A stretch of 64,000 nt of DNA from contig OW388290.1 of NCBI GenBank assembly GCA_936450465.1, forward strand, positions 29,873,457-29,937,456. The letters run 5' to 3'. The position numbers were made by a program, and so were the translations under genes. Positions 46,016 through 57,311 of this stretch are shown here, piece by piece (position 1 is the first letter of the stretch; each line of letters opens with the position of its first letter). Source of the DNA: Gibbula magus. Its lineage: Eukaryota; Mollusca; Gastropoda; Trochida; Trochidae. The notes below the pieces were generated by a model that worked only from the letters and a program-made list of their open reading frames with translations, had not been told where the DNA came from and did no database searches.

Positions 46016-47085
46016 CTTCACTGATAGCGGTCGACTGAGCTATGCACAGGACCAACGTGTCAAGTTTAGTGAAACTAGCATGTATATGGGGTGATAATGC
46101 TCTCGAGTCAAGCATACTGATTTCCTCACAGAGCCAGGGTGACAGGAAAGAAGACAATCTAAGAAAATGTGCATTACTTATGAAGCTATCTGCAAGAACA
46201 CACAAAAGGCAAATTTACAAATCAAAGAGGATACATTGTCAAGTTTCGTTACATTAAAACAAGTGCTACGGAACGTGACAACGTTTGTCTCTATATAGTC
46301 CCTGCTTCTTCGTAGTTGGAGTACACTAAAAACTAGGAAGTAATGTTAATGAATAATCTAGATTTCAATCTAGAAATGCAAAAGCAATCAACCCGGACCA
46401 ATACATAGGGACGTTTAATGTCTGTTTGACACTGAATGAGACAATAACATTTACTTTTATTAGTCCTTTCATATCACTCAATCACTTCAGCCTAATGATC
46501 AAGTAAACAAGAGTGAATTTGCCGTTGTTAACGATATGGAATTATTTGATTTCATTCCTTTGTCATTCAAACTCATGATATGTTTCATGTTGTAACCGTT
46601 TTAATAACAAATAATAATACGTTCAAACAACATCAACAATGAAATAAGACACGCATTTATGCATTGTACCCAATGTGGAGAGCATGAAAGTACGTGAGCA
46701 CTGAACACAATAGTATATTCAATATAAATGTGTAGACGCTGAACCATAAAACAAAGAAAGTAACTTGATTTATGATTAAAATATCGTAATAAGCATAGGC
46801 ATTTAATTAAACCGTGCAGAGCTAACAAAACACTAATGTGATAAGAAAGATAGTGCAATGCTTTTTCACCGTACACCCAATATACAAAGGAAAATTGTCA
46901 AATGCAGTCGCAGAGTCACAGTTATAAGAATATGTTCCAGAAAATATCCCATTGTAATATTTAAGATGATGATTGGAGTTCAGTGTTCAATAGCTGAGAT
47001 AATACTTTGTAATTGCACAACATTGCATTCAAACAGACCATTATAGATGAAAGCACGGTTAGAGGACCCTGCCCAAGAGACGGAC
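46016..47085. other. 3' flank of the GPCR gene; no gene recognised
   Basis: Frames at 46042-46257 and 46601-46876 carry no motifs. This stretch should contain the 3' UTR of the minus-strand receptor gene, but I cannot place its polyadenylation site. Confidence 0.5.
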
Positions 47086-47779
47086 CTAGACCCTACACTG
47101 GTAGTGATTCGCCCTGGAGGTCCACCTAGTGTTCATTGTTTGCCTTGACTCCGGGGACCCCGACACGTATTTCACTTTCTTGTCACAGCAAGTTAACAAA
47201 TCCTTGAACCCTTTTCTGAACTTTCTGCTGAAGAAACAGTAAATCAATGGATTAACACAGCAGTTTGACGAGCCCAGCCACTGGGCCACCGGGAATATGA
47301 TATCGCTTATGATCTTCTGTGAACTTGGTTCCAATCCGGGCTCAATCATTCGCCAGAATTTCAGAGCGTACAAAGGCAACCAGGAAAATGCAAAAAGAAG
47401 ACAAACAACGGCCAACATCTTTATCACCTTGACTTTTGACCTCTGTATGACGTCAGTACTGCTGTTTCTGGCGCCCAGAGCGCCTCGACGCCACACTTTG
47501 ACGCCAATAAGCACGTAACAAACGACTATCATAACAAGTGGTATGGTGTAGCAACAGAAGAATATAACTCCCATGTAGTAGGCCTGTTGTATCTCGAACT
47601 GCGGCCACTCCTCCAGACAGAAGTAGAGCACCTGCTTTGACGTGTTGTACTCCACTTCCTTGTAGAACACTAGCCAGGGAATCATGATGGCGAAGGCGGT
47701 CACCCAGATACCCAGCAAGATGAAACGCGACTTACGGGTGTCTATCTTTATCTCCAGGGTGTGGCAAATTGCGAAGTAT
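47086..47779 (-). CDS. Neuropeptide-type rhodopsin-family GPCR, last coding exon (TM4-TM7)
   Basis: A plasma-membrane receptor acting through G proteins. The exon starts at 47779 after acceptor tatgtttcag| and runs to TAG at 47088-47086, encoding about 230 residues. It opens with A-TAC-TTC, so the intron splits the Arg codon of DRY and the exon continues YFAICHTLEIKID. TM4 lies at about 19-38. The second extracellular loop has N-glycosylation site N45-T-S and the conserved Cys in CLEEWP (54-59). TM5 is about 69-91 and TM6 about 119-139, with FSWLPLY in place of CWxP. TM7 is about 155-180, with AQWLGSSN and NPLIY (175-179). A Cys pair at 196-197 is a likely palmitoylation site. The AQWLGSSN segment, the xExWP loop and the KVIKML-FSWLPL TM6 suggest the NPFF/SIFamide-receptor-like group. 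TM1-TM3 exons were not found. The plus-strand frame at 47297-47518 is a shadow. Confidence 0.9.
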
Positions 47780-48915
47780 CTGAAACATAAATCATTTGTT
47801 ATATCACTTTCCTTTGAATAGTTGGATACTGTCTATAAGTTCTTATAAATATCAATTCATTTGATATATAAATCTACCGAATATCTCAATAAACCTCCTT
47901 GATTTGTCTTTCCTTCCATCCGGTGAACACGCTCAGATCATAATACTGCTGATATAACTTATATCCTCCAGTACAGGTTCGCGACTTAGATATCATATAA
48001 ACCAGCCTAGTTATATTATTCGATTATGATTATTACCAATATGCCAACTGTGAGAGGGCGTAACAAGACATGCACACGGCTGTACAATATGGGTATAAGT
48101 AGACACTTCTCGGAAAGTATACCCCACAGATTACCGAGATCATCTCGAAACTATTACAAACTTCTTAAACAGAAAAAATACCGGATTTGTCATTAGATGC
48201 AAAACTATCGGATCTGTGATTGTCATAAAATACGATTGTATTACAAATGATAACAGGAAAAGGTAAAATCTGTACAATGTGAATGCCAACGAGAGCAACA
48301 AATGAAAAGTATAACAGCTTAAGAAATACACTGTAAAGGATTTCCTTATAATAATTGCATTATGTTTTATAGCATAAAATTAGAATAAGGGAGCAAGACA
48401 CTGTAACCAGTCCACGTATTCTTCTTATGGTCACCTAATTGAATGTGACATGCAAACTAAGGATTATTAACAGTATCATGTGACATTTTGTTCTCGAATC
48501 TGACCGCCCCCTTTCTTCTTACGAGGCTGATCTCATGCGATATCACATGTGAATAGGTTGTAAGACTGTACATGTAGGACTATAATCATACGAATTCTTG
48601 CAATGCTCACAGTGTGATAACAGATTCAGTATTCCAAAGGTATTCAAAAATTGAAAATACACGAGGAACAAGACTTGCTCGGCCCGAAGGGGCGAGTTGA
48701 TTATTTTCAAAGAATCCACTGCTCCTCCATCTGAATCCATGTATGACGTCACGGAACAGGCATATGTGGTTGTGTAGCATTTTAAACGATATACACGGCA
48801 TACCATTACTAAAACTGTCAAAATCCGACCAGTGTATCCTTGAGACCATGGAATGACGTCGTAACCACGGATAAGGTCATTATATTTTACATGTCTCTCT
48901 CACCACATAGTTTGG
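47780..48915. other. Intron of the GPCR gene; no upstream exon found
   Basis: The sequence 5' of the exon on the minus strand. I looked for a donor after an Asp-Arg (DR) codon pair with TM1-TM3-like coding and found none. Around 48660-48710 a foldback (actcgccccttcgggccgag) with cctcgtgtattttcaat beside it looks like a MITE fragment. Confidence 0.45.
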
Positions 48916-48919
48916 AGTT

Positions 48920-49190
48920 TATTTGAGTTAGGGTTTAACACTGATTTTAAGAGTATTTCACTTATATCACGTCTGCTAGTATCATTGCAGTGAGAAAGCC
49001 CGCAACGCCATAGTGACTATGCATTGCGGAAGAACCAGGTGAGCATCGGCTGGAACGGTTAACTAGCGAACCATGTGGTACTGCCGATATTCAGTGTAGC
49101 ATTGTACGCAAACCTCCACAACAGACAAAGTTGCCGAGCGGGCGGACGGGATTCGAACCCCGGACCTCTTGATCCACCCCCTAATTTGGA
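48920..49190 (-). mobile_element. tRNA-derived SINE
   Basis: Minus-strand order: head with B box (ggggttcgaatcccgtcc, about 49150), body (gttcgctagttaacc, gcttaccgcaatg-like) and 3' end (cttaaaatcagtgttaaaccc). The A box is truncated at the outer edge near 49180, where it runs into unique DNA. Confidence 0.8.
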
Positions 49191-49915
49191 CGCCGATACA
49201 CTATTACAATATTTATTCACATCGAGATTACCAGAGAGAATTTCGGGCAAATGTTTTATTTAAAAGGGTAAATGTAAATGTGGGACATCCATTTATAATG
49301 AGACATATCCGTGGTACACTTTGAAAAAACTAAATCGTGTTCTTAGAAAAATATAGAGGTTATGATGCGAATATGTTTTGGAAAGGTCACTATCCTGCAG
49401 TAAGAATTAACATTGTATTTTACGAGTCTTGAGCTAAATACATAGTGTTTATCTCTTATGTAGGATATTTACCATCCAAAAACATACGAGCATGATAACT
49501 TCTCTATCATAAAATGCCATCATTTATTCATTTTGCGGAGAAATTGCTTTACAACATTAATTTCAAAGTTAAAGTTTTCTTCATCTGCGGGCATTGATAT
49601 ATGCAAATTAATGGTGTGGTTACTCTCAAGGTAAATTGACACAACATAATTCCTCCTAAATATTGCTTTCAGTCAACATAACTGTCAATTTACATTAATT
49701 CATGAATAAGTGTTAAAATACAACGGTTTAAAAATGAAAAATTTAAGTTTTCAAACTCTCGTTATTTCGCCTACGTGGAATCAGGTGGGCGAGTCTATCC
49801 CACTGAGTGAAGAAAGTGGCTTCATTTGAAAATGTCTGCCTGCTTGCGTAAGACACGGGGAGCTAAACTAAAATGAGTTTGTAAATTCTAAAGTCCCATT
49901 TACACAAGTCACATG
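49191..49915. other. No gene recognised
   Basis: AT-rich; nothing supportable. Confidence 0.55.
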
Positions 49916-50830
49916 TAGACAGACAGACAGACAGACAGGCAGACATTTTATTCAGTATAAAGGCCAAAGGCCCAAAATACAATTACATTACAAATTTGAA
50001 ACAAGCGCACATAAAATATAACAGGTTTATGAATTTAAAATTGCAGCTGTAGTTTTACATATACATTTAAGAAAGTTAACAACATTCATGATAATACCTT
50101 TATCTTTACTGCTAAGAATATAGAATAAATTATGTGTGTTTGATGTATTGTACAACAATGGAGCAATAACTTATTTCTAGCATTTTCATACAATTTACAA
50201 TAAAAAGGAATGTTGATTTCATCTTCAATACAGCTAATATTGTCTACTTTACAGTAAATACAGACTCTGTCAGTACATTGTTGTATCTTCCTGTTTCTAT
50301 ACCTAACCCAAAATTACTGCACCTGAAGTTTACTATAAGGGATTTCAAATAGGAAGATATAGATAATTATAGATAGCTTTCTTCATGTAATAATGATTTA
50401 AGATGATAAATGAATCTGAAAGCTTATGAATATTTGCAGACCATGACTGTTTTGAGAATATCAGAGAGCCTAAGTTTAAATTGTTGCATACAAACTTTGC
50501 TATCACCAACATCTTCAGAAAGCCATACAAATCCAAAACCAAATTCAAATAAGATATTCTTAAGATATGTAGCCCAAGTTAGCCTACCCGAATCATCAAG
50601 AGATTTCAACATATCAAAACCCTGAAATGGAAGTCTATGTGAATCTAGTTGAATTAACCTACACCAATACTTAACCGCTCTAGACATATAATTAAACATG
50701 TATGGAACATTGAAGAAGGATATAAGGTAACGAGCATGTGACTCAAACTGTGTGTAGAATAGTGCGGTAGACTCGCGATGAACGTGTTGCACTACTGATA
50801 CTACATTTTGCCACACACGTTACAATTGCA
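49916..50830 (-). pseudogene. LINE ORF2 C-terminus with (tgtc)n-type 3' tail
   Basis: A minus-strand frame of 130 codons (50816-50424) reads HARYLISFFNVPYMFNYMS, then YWCRLIQLDSHRLPFQG and SGRLTWATYLKNILFEFGFG. Across frameshifts at 50350-50150 it continues with NFRCSNFGLGIETGRYNN and a zinc-knuckle-like CKVD-x-ISCIEDE ... YCKLYENARNKLL. That Cys/Glu/Tyr pattern is typical of the C-terminal domain of several non-LTR ORF2 proteins. The 3' end (gggcctttggcctttatac, then aataaaatgtctgcctg and tgtc repeats) lies at 49916-49975. The RT and endonuclease are missing and the frame is broken. Confidence 0.72.
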
Positions 50831-51649
50831 CCATTTTTGTTTTGTCATATCAGGCGTTCAAAATGTTAAAGCGTGTAACGCCATCTTAACTTTTAAAATG
50901 AGTTCCATCACTTGACCTCTGGAATTTGCATCGATATCCCCATTTGACCCCAACGGAAAATATCCTTTGGTTTTATCCTGCCGAGAACACCATCATCCAT
51001 TGCACGACACGCTTATGTAGTGTTGAAAATTCAAAAAAATTACACGAGTTAAATATGCACTGGTACGAACTTAAATCTAAAACAGGCGGGCGAATTGAAA
51101 GGTAGCGCCCGTCTGGAACACGTGAGACAACCACAACATCAAAGCGTTTATCTCCGTTTAACACAAGTTTCATTCCAGGGTACCGGAGATTTACCGTTTT
51201 TCATCGTTGATGAAGGATATAAAATGGATCTCGTTCATCTTGAATTGTACGTAACAGCGTGTCGTTAAACTTTATTTATATGCATCGATTGCTTACTTGA
51301 ATCCTTATCACTTTAAAGTGGGTGAAACGAACCAACTTAATTTCTCGTAAATCAGTCTTTCGTCTTAAAAAGACAATTCATTTGGTGTTTTTAATAAAAT
51401 TTATCGGGATAAGTAAGGGTGTTCAGTGTTATCTGTGAGTGTGAATGGCACTGAGAGTGATTTGTTGCTGCACATGTTACTGAGGGTGGAATAATTAGAT
51501 ATCTAGCAGGAACAGGACCCTTACTAAGGTGGCATCTCAATCAGTGTCCCCTCCTAGACCAATTCTCCAGCTCAATTAGACTGCCAGCAATCGCCCTGAG
51601 CATGGTCTCCCGCTCTTGTAGCCTAAGTAATCGTTCACTATTTCCTTAC
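50831..51649. other. No gene recognised
   Basis: No repeat boundary or exon identified; the frame at 50973-51173 has no motif. Confidence 0.5.
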
Positions 51650-51882
51650 CCCGTTTCCAGGAACACTGGAGTCCCTATTGAAAGTTGATCAAAGGAATCG
51701 ATAAACCATAAACGAAGTCGTCCAAGATTTGACAAGTCTATGACAGCCAAAACATCAACAAATCTTAGATCACACACACTGAGATGAAGGAGGAAAATTG
51801 AAGCTGATTTTAACGTTTGTTGCGTTGTTTGCTGCTCAATTGCCTGGTATCGATCGAGATTCAGTTCTATGTGGGTAATGTC
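51650..51882 (-). CDS. Possible exon with leucine-rich character
   Basis: On the minus strand the acceptor ctcactttctgtcaacag| (51883) and donor acggg|gtaagg (51650/51649) bound 233 bp open in one frame. The product begins DITHIELNLDRYQAIEQQ. It has the periodic hydrophobic run SIFLLHLSVCDL ... VLAVIDLSNLGRLRLWFID, spaced like leucine-rich or ankyrin-type packing. The frame stays open upstream to 51954 as well. It ends in phase 2. No partner exons were found within the window and the family is not recognised. It lies on the same strand as the GPCR, 3.9 kb further upstream, but its sequence does not resemble TM1-TM3. Confidence 0.35.
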
Positions 51883-51959
51883 CTGTTGACAGAAAGTGAG
51901 TTGGTGATTGGGCTCAGTCGGACTCGCACTACTTGATGTGTGCTTCATCCTCACACTTC

Positions 51960-52889
51960 AAATGGTAAATGAAGGGTTTGGCGTGTATAACGACTGTCTG
52001 ATTTTAGCTGTCCATTAGATTTGTCTAGATTAGTGTTTGCTCTATATATGCTTAAATATACCGTGCGCATCTGGTTTGAAAGCTGCTGTGCTGTTTGAGT
52101 CAATAATCATTTCAACTTCAATTTAGTTTAGGTAAACCACAATTTAGACTTCGCCAACAGTTCTACTTAAGCATATTACTAAAATAGAGTCAGTTAATTG
52201 TTGACAATATATAAGGTTTCCATATATTTTCCTCCACTGTAATATTAAGTCAGTGACTTCATGTTTGACTGTCTGTATCCCTAGAAATTATATGGTTCTA
52301 TATCGGCGATGGTGTATAGTATAGAGCAAAACAAATGAGACAACTTTCAAAAGTGGTTTTTGCGTTGCCGCTCAGTGTTTTCGAACATGATTTGTTAATA
52401 CTCTGCATTTCTGACATTGGTATGATGTTCTCAGCATTACCTCCCCTGTTGTTTGGTAGTTTCACGTCACGACGCTGTAGCAGACGACTTCCTAGTTGAT
52501 GTTGAAAAACGGGGGCTAAATATGGACTCCACGCTTTTTATGAAAAAGGGTTGAAATCAGTTAGAAAGTTACAGAAAACATCGGGGTTATCTCAGAGAAT
52601 CATCATATAGACTTATTGTCCGATTTCATGTTGCAGTGAGTTTCCAGCGCAAGCCGGAATCAAAGTTTTCGCTGTCTCAGACGGCGTGGATGAGATTGAA
52701 AAATTAGGTTTAATGCCGTTATTTAAAATTACAGGTCGCATTGATTAGAGGAACTACTATAAACTTTTACAAATGGGTCTGCCGGATTTAAATACTGAAT
52801 AAAGAGGACATTTGTTTGTTATACAACAAGACTATGACTGTGTTTGCACTTACGCGCACACAAAAACATTAATTTCGTGAATGACATGC
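51960..52889. other. No gene recognised
   Basis: Non-coding in appearance; no element boundary seen. Confidence 0.5.
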
Positions 52890-53120
52890 AGAGTATAATG
52901 TTCTTGCTGTTTCACCATATCTGAACCACATTGAAAATGTTTGGCAAATCGTCAAGGACACGCTTGATTAGTTAGAACCAAACTATATTGCAGATTAGAA
53001 ACGAATCAGTCATTTAAAGTGGATCAAGCTAATCTGAGGAACTGAAAGACGATCTGGTTTAGTCCATGTCTCGACAGAAAAAATATTGTTTGGAACGAAA
53101 CGGCGACCTGACTGGCTATT
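52890..53120 (+). pseudogene. Tc1/mariner transposase C-terminal relic
   Basis: A forward reading at 52897-52968 gives YNVLAVSPYLNHIENVWQIV then KDTLD, which matches the SPDLNPIENVW box carrying the last acidic catalytic residue of Tc1/mariner transposases. Two of the usual positions are changed (Y for D, H for P). A stop follows directly. No DNA-binding domain or first catalytic Asp region is recognisable upstream. Confidence 0.5.
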
Positions 53121-55115
53121 GTCCTATTTTAAACAATTTGTAAATAGATTATCTACACATGTCCCAATTTTCATAAACCTATGTCAAAAATTAAATTAAG
53201 CAGTTGAATTCAAAGTTGTCTCATTTTTTTGCCATATCGTACACCATCCCATGTATCACTATTTCATTATCATAAATGACTAAAGTAAATTCCCAAACAC
53301 ATCAGTTTGGAGTTTAGTATCTGTCCTCAGTTGAAAGTCTTTAGTATATGTGCTGTATTGGCAGTTTTGTATCCTTCCTCTAGTTGACATTCTTTTTTTC
53401 ATAAAATACTATGACTTTTTGTGCATTTCATCATATCGGGATAATACTACATGTATACAAATCCCCCTATTATTATTCTCCTTTGATACAAAGTAAGTAT
53501 ATACATTACCATCATTTAATACTATTTACCATTTCATCTCTTCTCGCATTTTTATGCAAAAGGAAGATGGGAAATAGAGTTATAGTATTACATTGCTTGG
53601 CGTCTGTCCAGTGCTGTGTCACTAAAACCAAACCGGACTTACCAGTAACTCTTTGAATCAATTTCCTTATACATGTAATCGCAATCTATTTCAGTGTAAT
53701 TTACACTCATCGTGCAATGCACCACAGAACAATAAATGTTTTAATATTTAAAGGCAGAATTGCACACTGTTTGGATTTGGATAGCCTAGGTCTTATTATC
53801 CCATGTGCAATCATAAGCTTCCCATTGCTGCAATAAAATAGTTATTTATCGTTATCATTAACCTATAATCGAGTATTAAAACGTCAAGGCGGACAGTGAG
53901 AAATGAGCCATATGTGGAGCATAAGCAGTTATATCCATACATCAAAAACTGTAGCAATTACTGTTATGACGAATGCCCGACTGGCAAATCTGAAGTTGCG
54001 CGTACGAATTTGCTCGCGTTATGATCTGTATTCTATGGTTTCATACTTTCAAAGTGTTCACCAGCTTATATAAACCACAATAAAAACGCCAATCCTTCTT
54101 TACTAAATCCTACTTTACATTTAAACATTTATTGGCGAAGGGAAACAATTAAACCGAAAATTGATCAACAGTCAAAATTGCCATAAATGGTTTCACAAAA
54201 TGTCCCGATACATAGCAACTGCAAAAAACACATAGCAACATCTTATTTCGCCATACGCGTGTACTATACCATTACTCTCAAATCGCTCTTAATGAGTGTG
54301 TTATTTCTCATTAATTCATAAGCCGATGACGGATTCAATTCAAATGCCTATACGTTTGATGGAACAAGGATTTTTCTTAAGTGCGTAGGTTCTTCTAACG
54401 TGTCTGATATAAATTTAACCAAGAACATTATTGTGATAGAAAGACAAGAATATGTTATGGATGATCAACTTCTTTATTTTCACAATGGCGACGTTTCGGT
54501 ATGGACCCTGCTACCGTTATCAAGCAATTATTGTGATATTTTGTTTTGGATTTTGTCTCCTTTATTAATCAGCATGTTTAATGTTTATATATATGTTACC
54601 GTAGAGTTAAACCTTATACATAATGTACAACGATAATTCCAAATTAGAAGAAAAAACGTTTCCAAAGATTGCCATTTTAGATTGTAGGACCAGCGTTCGG
54701 TGTAGCGCGCTATACTGCCTTTAACATTATTAAACGAAAAGGTGTAAACACCCCCGCTGGTTTTTATAATTGAAATTCTCAGTGAGTTACAATGAGAAAT
54801 GTTGATTTGTCAATTATTATGACATTTTCAGATTGATGTAGCGTTTTTAAAGGACTACCACAGAACGCTCATTGAACTCCGAGAAATGGATAACCGCACG
54901 TGATCATTAACGTTTTTACTATTGGCAGATAATGTCTATCATATAAATGAAGCAGATATAACGTCCTCTGTTTCGACATTGCCAGAGTTAATCAGTAAAA
55001 CAAGGCACAAATGGCATAGAATCCTATGGAATGACCTCTCTCGCCATTGGTGGGACTCTGCTTTATTATATACTTTAGAGTTAGATACTCAATTCTATCA
55101 GTGAAATAAACCCTC
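53121..55115. other. No gene recognised
   Basis: Frames at 53411-53656, 54400-54636 and 54922-55104 were read; none carries a motif or a convincing pair of splice sites. Confidence 0.5.
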
Positions 55116-55117
55116 TA

Positions 55118-55210
55118 CCGTGACGATAACCTTTATCACCAGTCTATTGAGTGACGATAAACTTTATCGCAACTCGCGTGACGTCATTGGAACAATGTTA
55201 TGACGTCATA
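55118..55210. promoter_or_regulatory. Two perfect CREs beside two GATA half-palindromes
   Basis: gtgacgataacctttatc (55120) and gtgacgataaactttatcg (55151) are two copies of a near-palindromic GATAA/TTATC unit. They are followed by perfect TGACGTCA at 55179-55186 and 55201-55208, starting 22 bp apart, about two helical turns. The density of recognisable sites in under 100 bp is well above the local background. Function is inferred. Confidence 0.45.
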
Positions 55211-55269
55211 TTGTCAGCTTGCAAAGGCTGTACGGTTACCGTTGAAATTACCCCCACTTCATAATAAAG

Positions 55270-56420
55270 CATAACAAGTGTTTGCCACTAACATGGCAAT
55301 GTCCCCCGCCGGTAACATTGAGTTTAAAGGAAACATCATTTGGTCAAAATGAGCTACTTCATATATTGTATTACTGGTAAAAAGTGTCATGATGATCAGC
55401 AAATTTGAAGACTTTAGGAACTCGGGTTCATGAGATATTGGTTAACAAGAGTTCGAAAAGTGGTCAAAGTGTCATAGTCACATGGAAAATAAGGTCATGG
55501 TCAAGGTCAAGGTCACTGGTGTCTGCGTCATCCCACAATGTAGACTGACACCAAATTTGAAAACATTGGATACGACCAGTCATGATATATCGCGTTAACA
55601 AGAGTTCGAAAAGTGGTCAAAGTGTTGCGGTGACCTTGTAATAAGGTCAAGGTCACTAAAATCGACTGGTGTCTGCGTCTTCCCCCAGTGTAAGCTGACG
55701 CCTAATTTGAAGACTTTGGATGCAACACTTCATGAGATATCGCGTAAACGAGAGTTAAAAAAGTGGTCAAAGTGTCATGGTGACCTTGAAAATAAGGTCA
55801 AGGTCACCAAAATCAACTGGTGTCTGCGTCATCCCACAATAAAGGCTGACACCAAATTTGAAGACTTTGGGTCCAATCAGTCATGATATATCGCGTTAAC
55901 AAGAGTTCGAAAAGTGGTCAAAGTGTTGCGGTGACCTTGTAATAAGGTCAAGGTCACTAAAATCGACTGGTGTCTGCGTCTTCCCCCAGTGTAGGCTGAC
56001 GCCTAATTTGATGACTTTGGATGCAACGCTTCATGAGATATCGTGTAAACAAGAGTTGGTCAAAGTGTCGTGGTGACTTTGAAAATAAGGTCAAGGTCAC
56101 CAAAATCAACTGGTGTCTGCGTCATCCCACAATAAAGGCTAACACCAAATTTGAAGACTTTGGGTCCAATCAGTCATGATATATCGCGTTAACAAGAGTT
56201 CGAAAAGTGATCAAAGTATCGCGGTGACCATGAAAATAAGGTCAAGGTCACCAAAATCAACTGGTGTCTGCGTCTTACCACAATGTAGGCTGACACCAAA
56301 TTTAAAGACTATGGATGCAACGTTTCATGAGATATCGCGTAAACAAGAAATGTGACGTACGGACGGACGGACGCCGCTGAATACATAGTCCCCCGTTCCG
56401 CGTTGTGGCGGGGGACAATA
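55270..56420 (+). repeat. gggggaca-bounded element with six 150-bp units carrying AGGTCA sites
   Basis: The left boundary tgtcccccgccggtaacatt (55300) and right boundary tggcgggggaca (about 56405-56416) are inverted. Between them tggtgtctgcgtc recurs at 55517, 55667, 55818, 55968, 56111 and 56262. Units at 55667 and 55968 share variants (gttgcggtgacc, tcttcccccagtg) and those at 55818 and 56111 share others (tcatcccacaataaag), so the array is built from roughly 300-bp dimers. Nearly every unit contains a gtgacctt ... aaggtcac foldback with tcaaggtca. A shorter, inverted copy lies at 41200-41625. Confidence 0.9.
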
Positions 56421-56479
56421 AAACAGAAATAATGATATAATAAGAAGAATATCTGTACCATTCGTGAAATATCTACTTT

Positions 56480-56770
56480 TCTAGCGCGTTCGGCTTCGGA
56501 TCAAGAGGTCCGGGGTTCGAATACCGCCAGGGGCAAGGTAACTTTGTCTGCTGTGGAGGACTGTTCTACATGCAGTAAGGTTTTGGTGCAATGCCACACT
56601 GAATTTCATAACACATGGTTCGCTACTTCCAGCCGATGCTTGTCAATGCACAGCCACCATCGCATAGTGGGCTTTCTCCCTGCAATATTACCAGCAGCTG
56701 TGATCTTACTCACCTCACCACAATATTGAGAGCACCGTAATGGTTAAACTTCTTGCCGCACTTGTATCCC
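56480..56770 (+). mobile_element. tRNA-derived SINE
   Basis: The head starts inside the A box (tctagcgcgttcggcttcgg), with B box ggggttcgaataccgcc at about 56512. The body follows (ctacatgcagtaaggtt, tggttcgctacttccagcc, gggctttctccctgc). The 3' end is altered (atggttaaacttcttgcc instead of gcggcgttaaacccc). Confidence 0.82.
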
Positions 56771-56906
56771 TTACATGTATTCCTTTGGGGAGGGGAAGTT
56801 ATAGTTGTATATGTTGTATGCAAAAACAAACTATATTTTGGTGTGGGGTTTTGAGTTTTGGGGATGGTACTTTAAGCATTCATATGATCGTATGTGTGTA
56901 GAAATA

Positions 56907-57013
56907 GTACGTTTTTGATTAAACCTCATTATTCATACTCACCCTTGATACCTCACCGTAGCCAGTTATGAGTTATCATCGGTGAGTATAAAAAATGACG
57001 TTTAATCAAAAAC
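56907..57013. repeat. Head-to-head DIRS terminal repeats (palindrome)
   Basis: The left arm gtttttgattaaacctcatt (from 56911) and right arm aatgacgtttaatcaaaaac (to 57013) face each other over about 40 bp each, with cctcaccgtagccagttatg between. Both arms match the outer end of element A (14000-14034). The palindrome lies directly outside the left end of element B. Confidence 0.8.
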
Positions 57014-57311
57014 TTACTATTATTTACATACTCTAGTTAGCCAGCATGCCACTGAAGGAGGCGGGCTGCGAGATAACCCGAGAGTAATAAGGTAATAAGG
57101 TAACTCTGCCCCGTAAGGGGATTAGCAGACCGTAAGTCATAGTGTTAAGAGCTTACTACAGCCCTAAGGGTTCCACTACCCCCGCCCCTGAGGGGTCGGC
57201 GGTCAATACCATATAGGGGTCGCCAATTAACTACTAATGAAAAGACAACACAACAACGAAGAAAAGTGCGATGCGAAGTTTAATAACGCACTGTAGATGG
57301 GGAAGAACCCC

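Noticed and set aside
48140..48331. Hydrophobic minus-strand frame as a TM1-TM3 exon of the GPCR
   Set aside because: Hydrophobicity comes from AT-rich codons; none of the TM1 Asn, TM2 Asp or TM3 Cys/DRY features is present.
51650..51954. TM2-like SIFLLHLSVCDL as part of the GPCR
   Set aside because: No TM3 or DRY follows, and the exon phase and downstream sequence do not fit the receptor.
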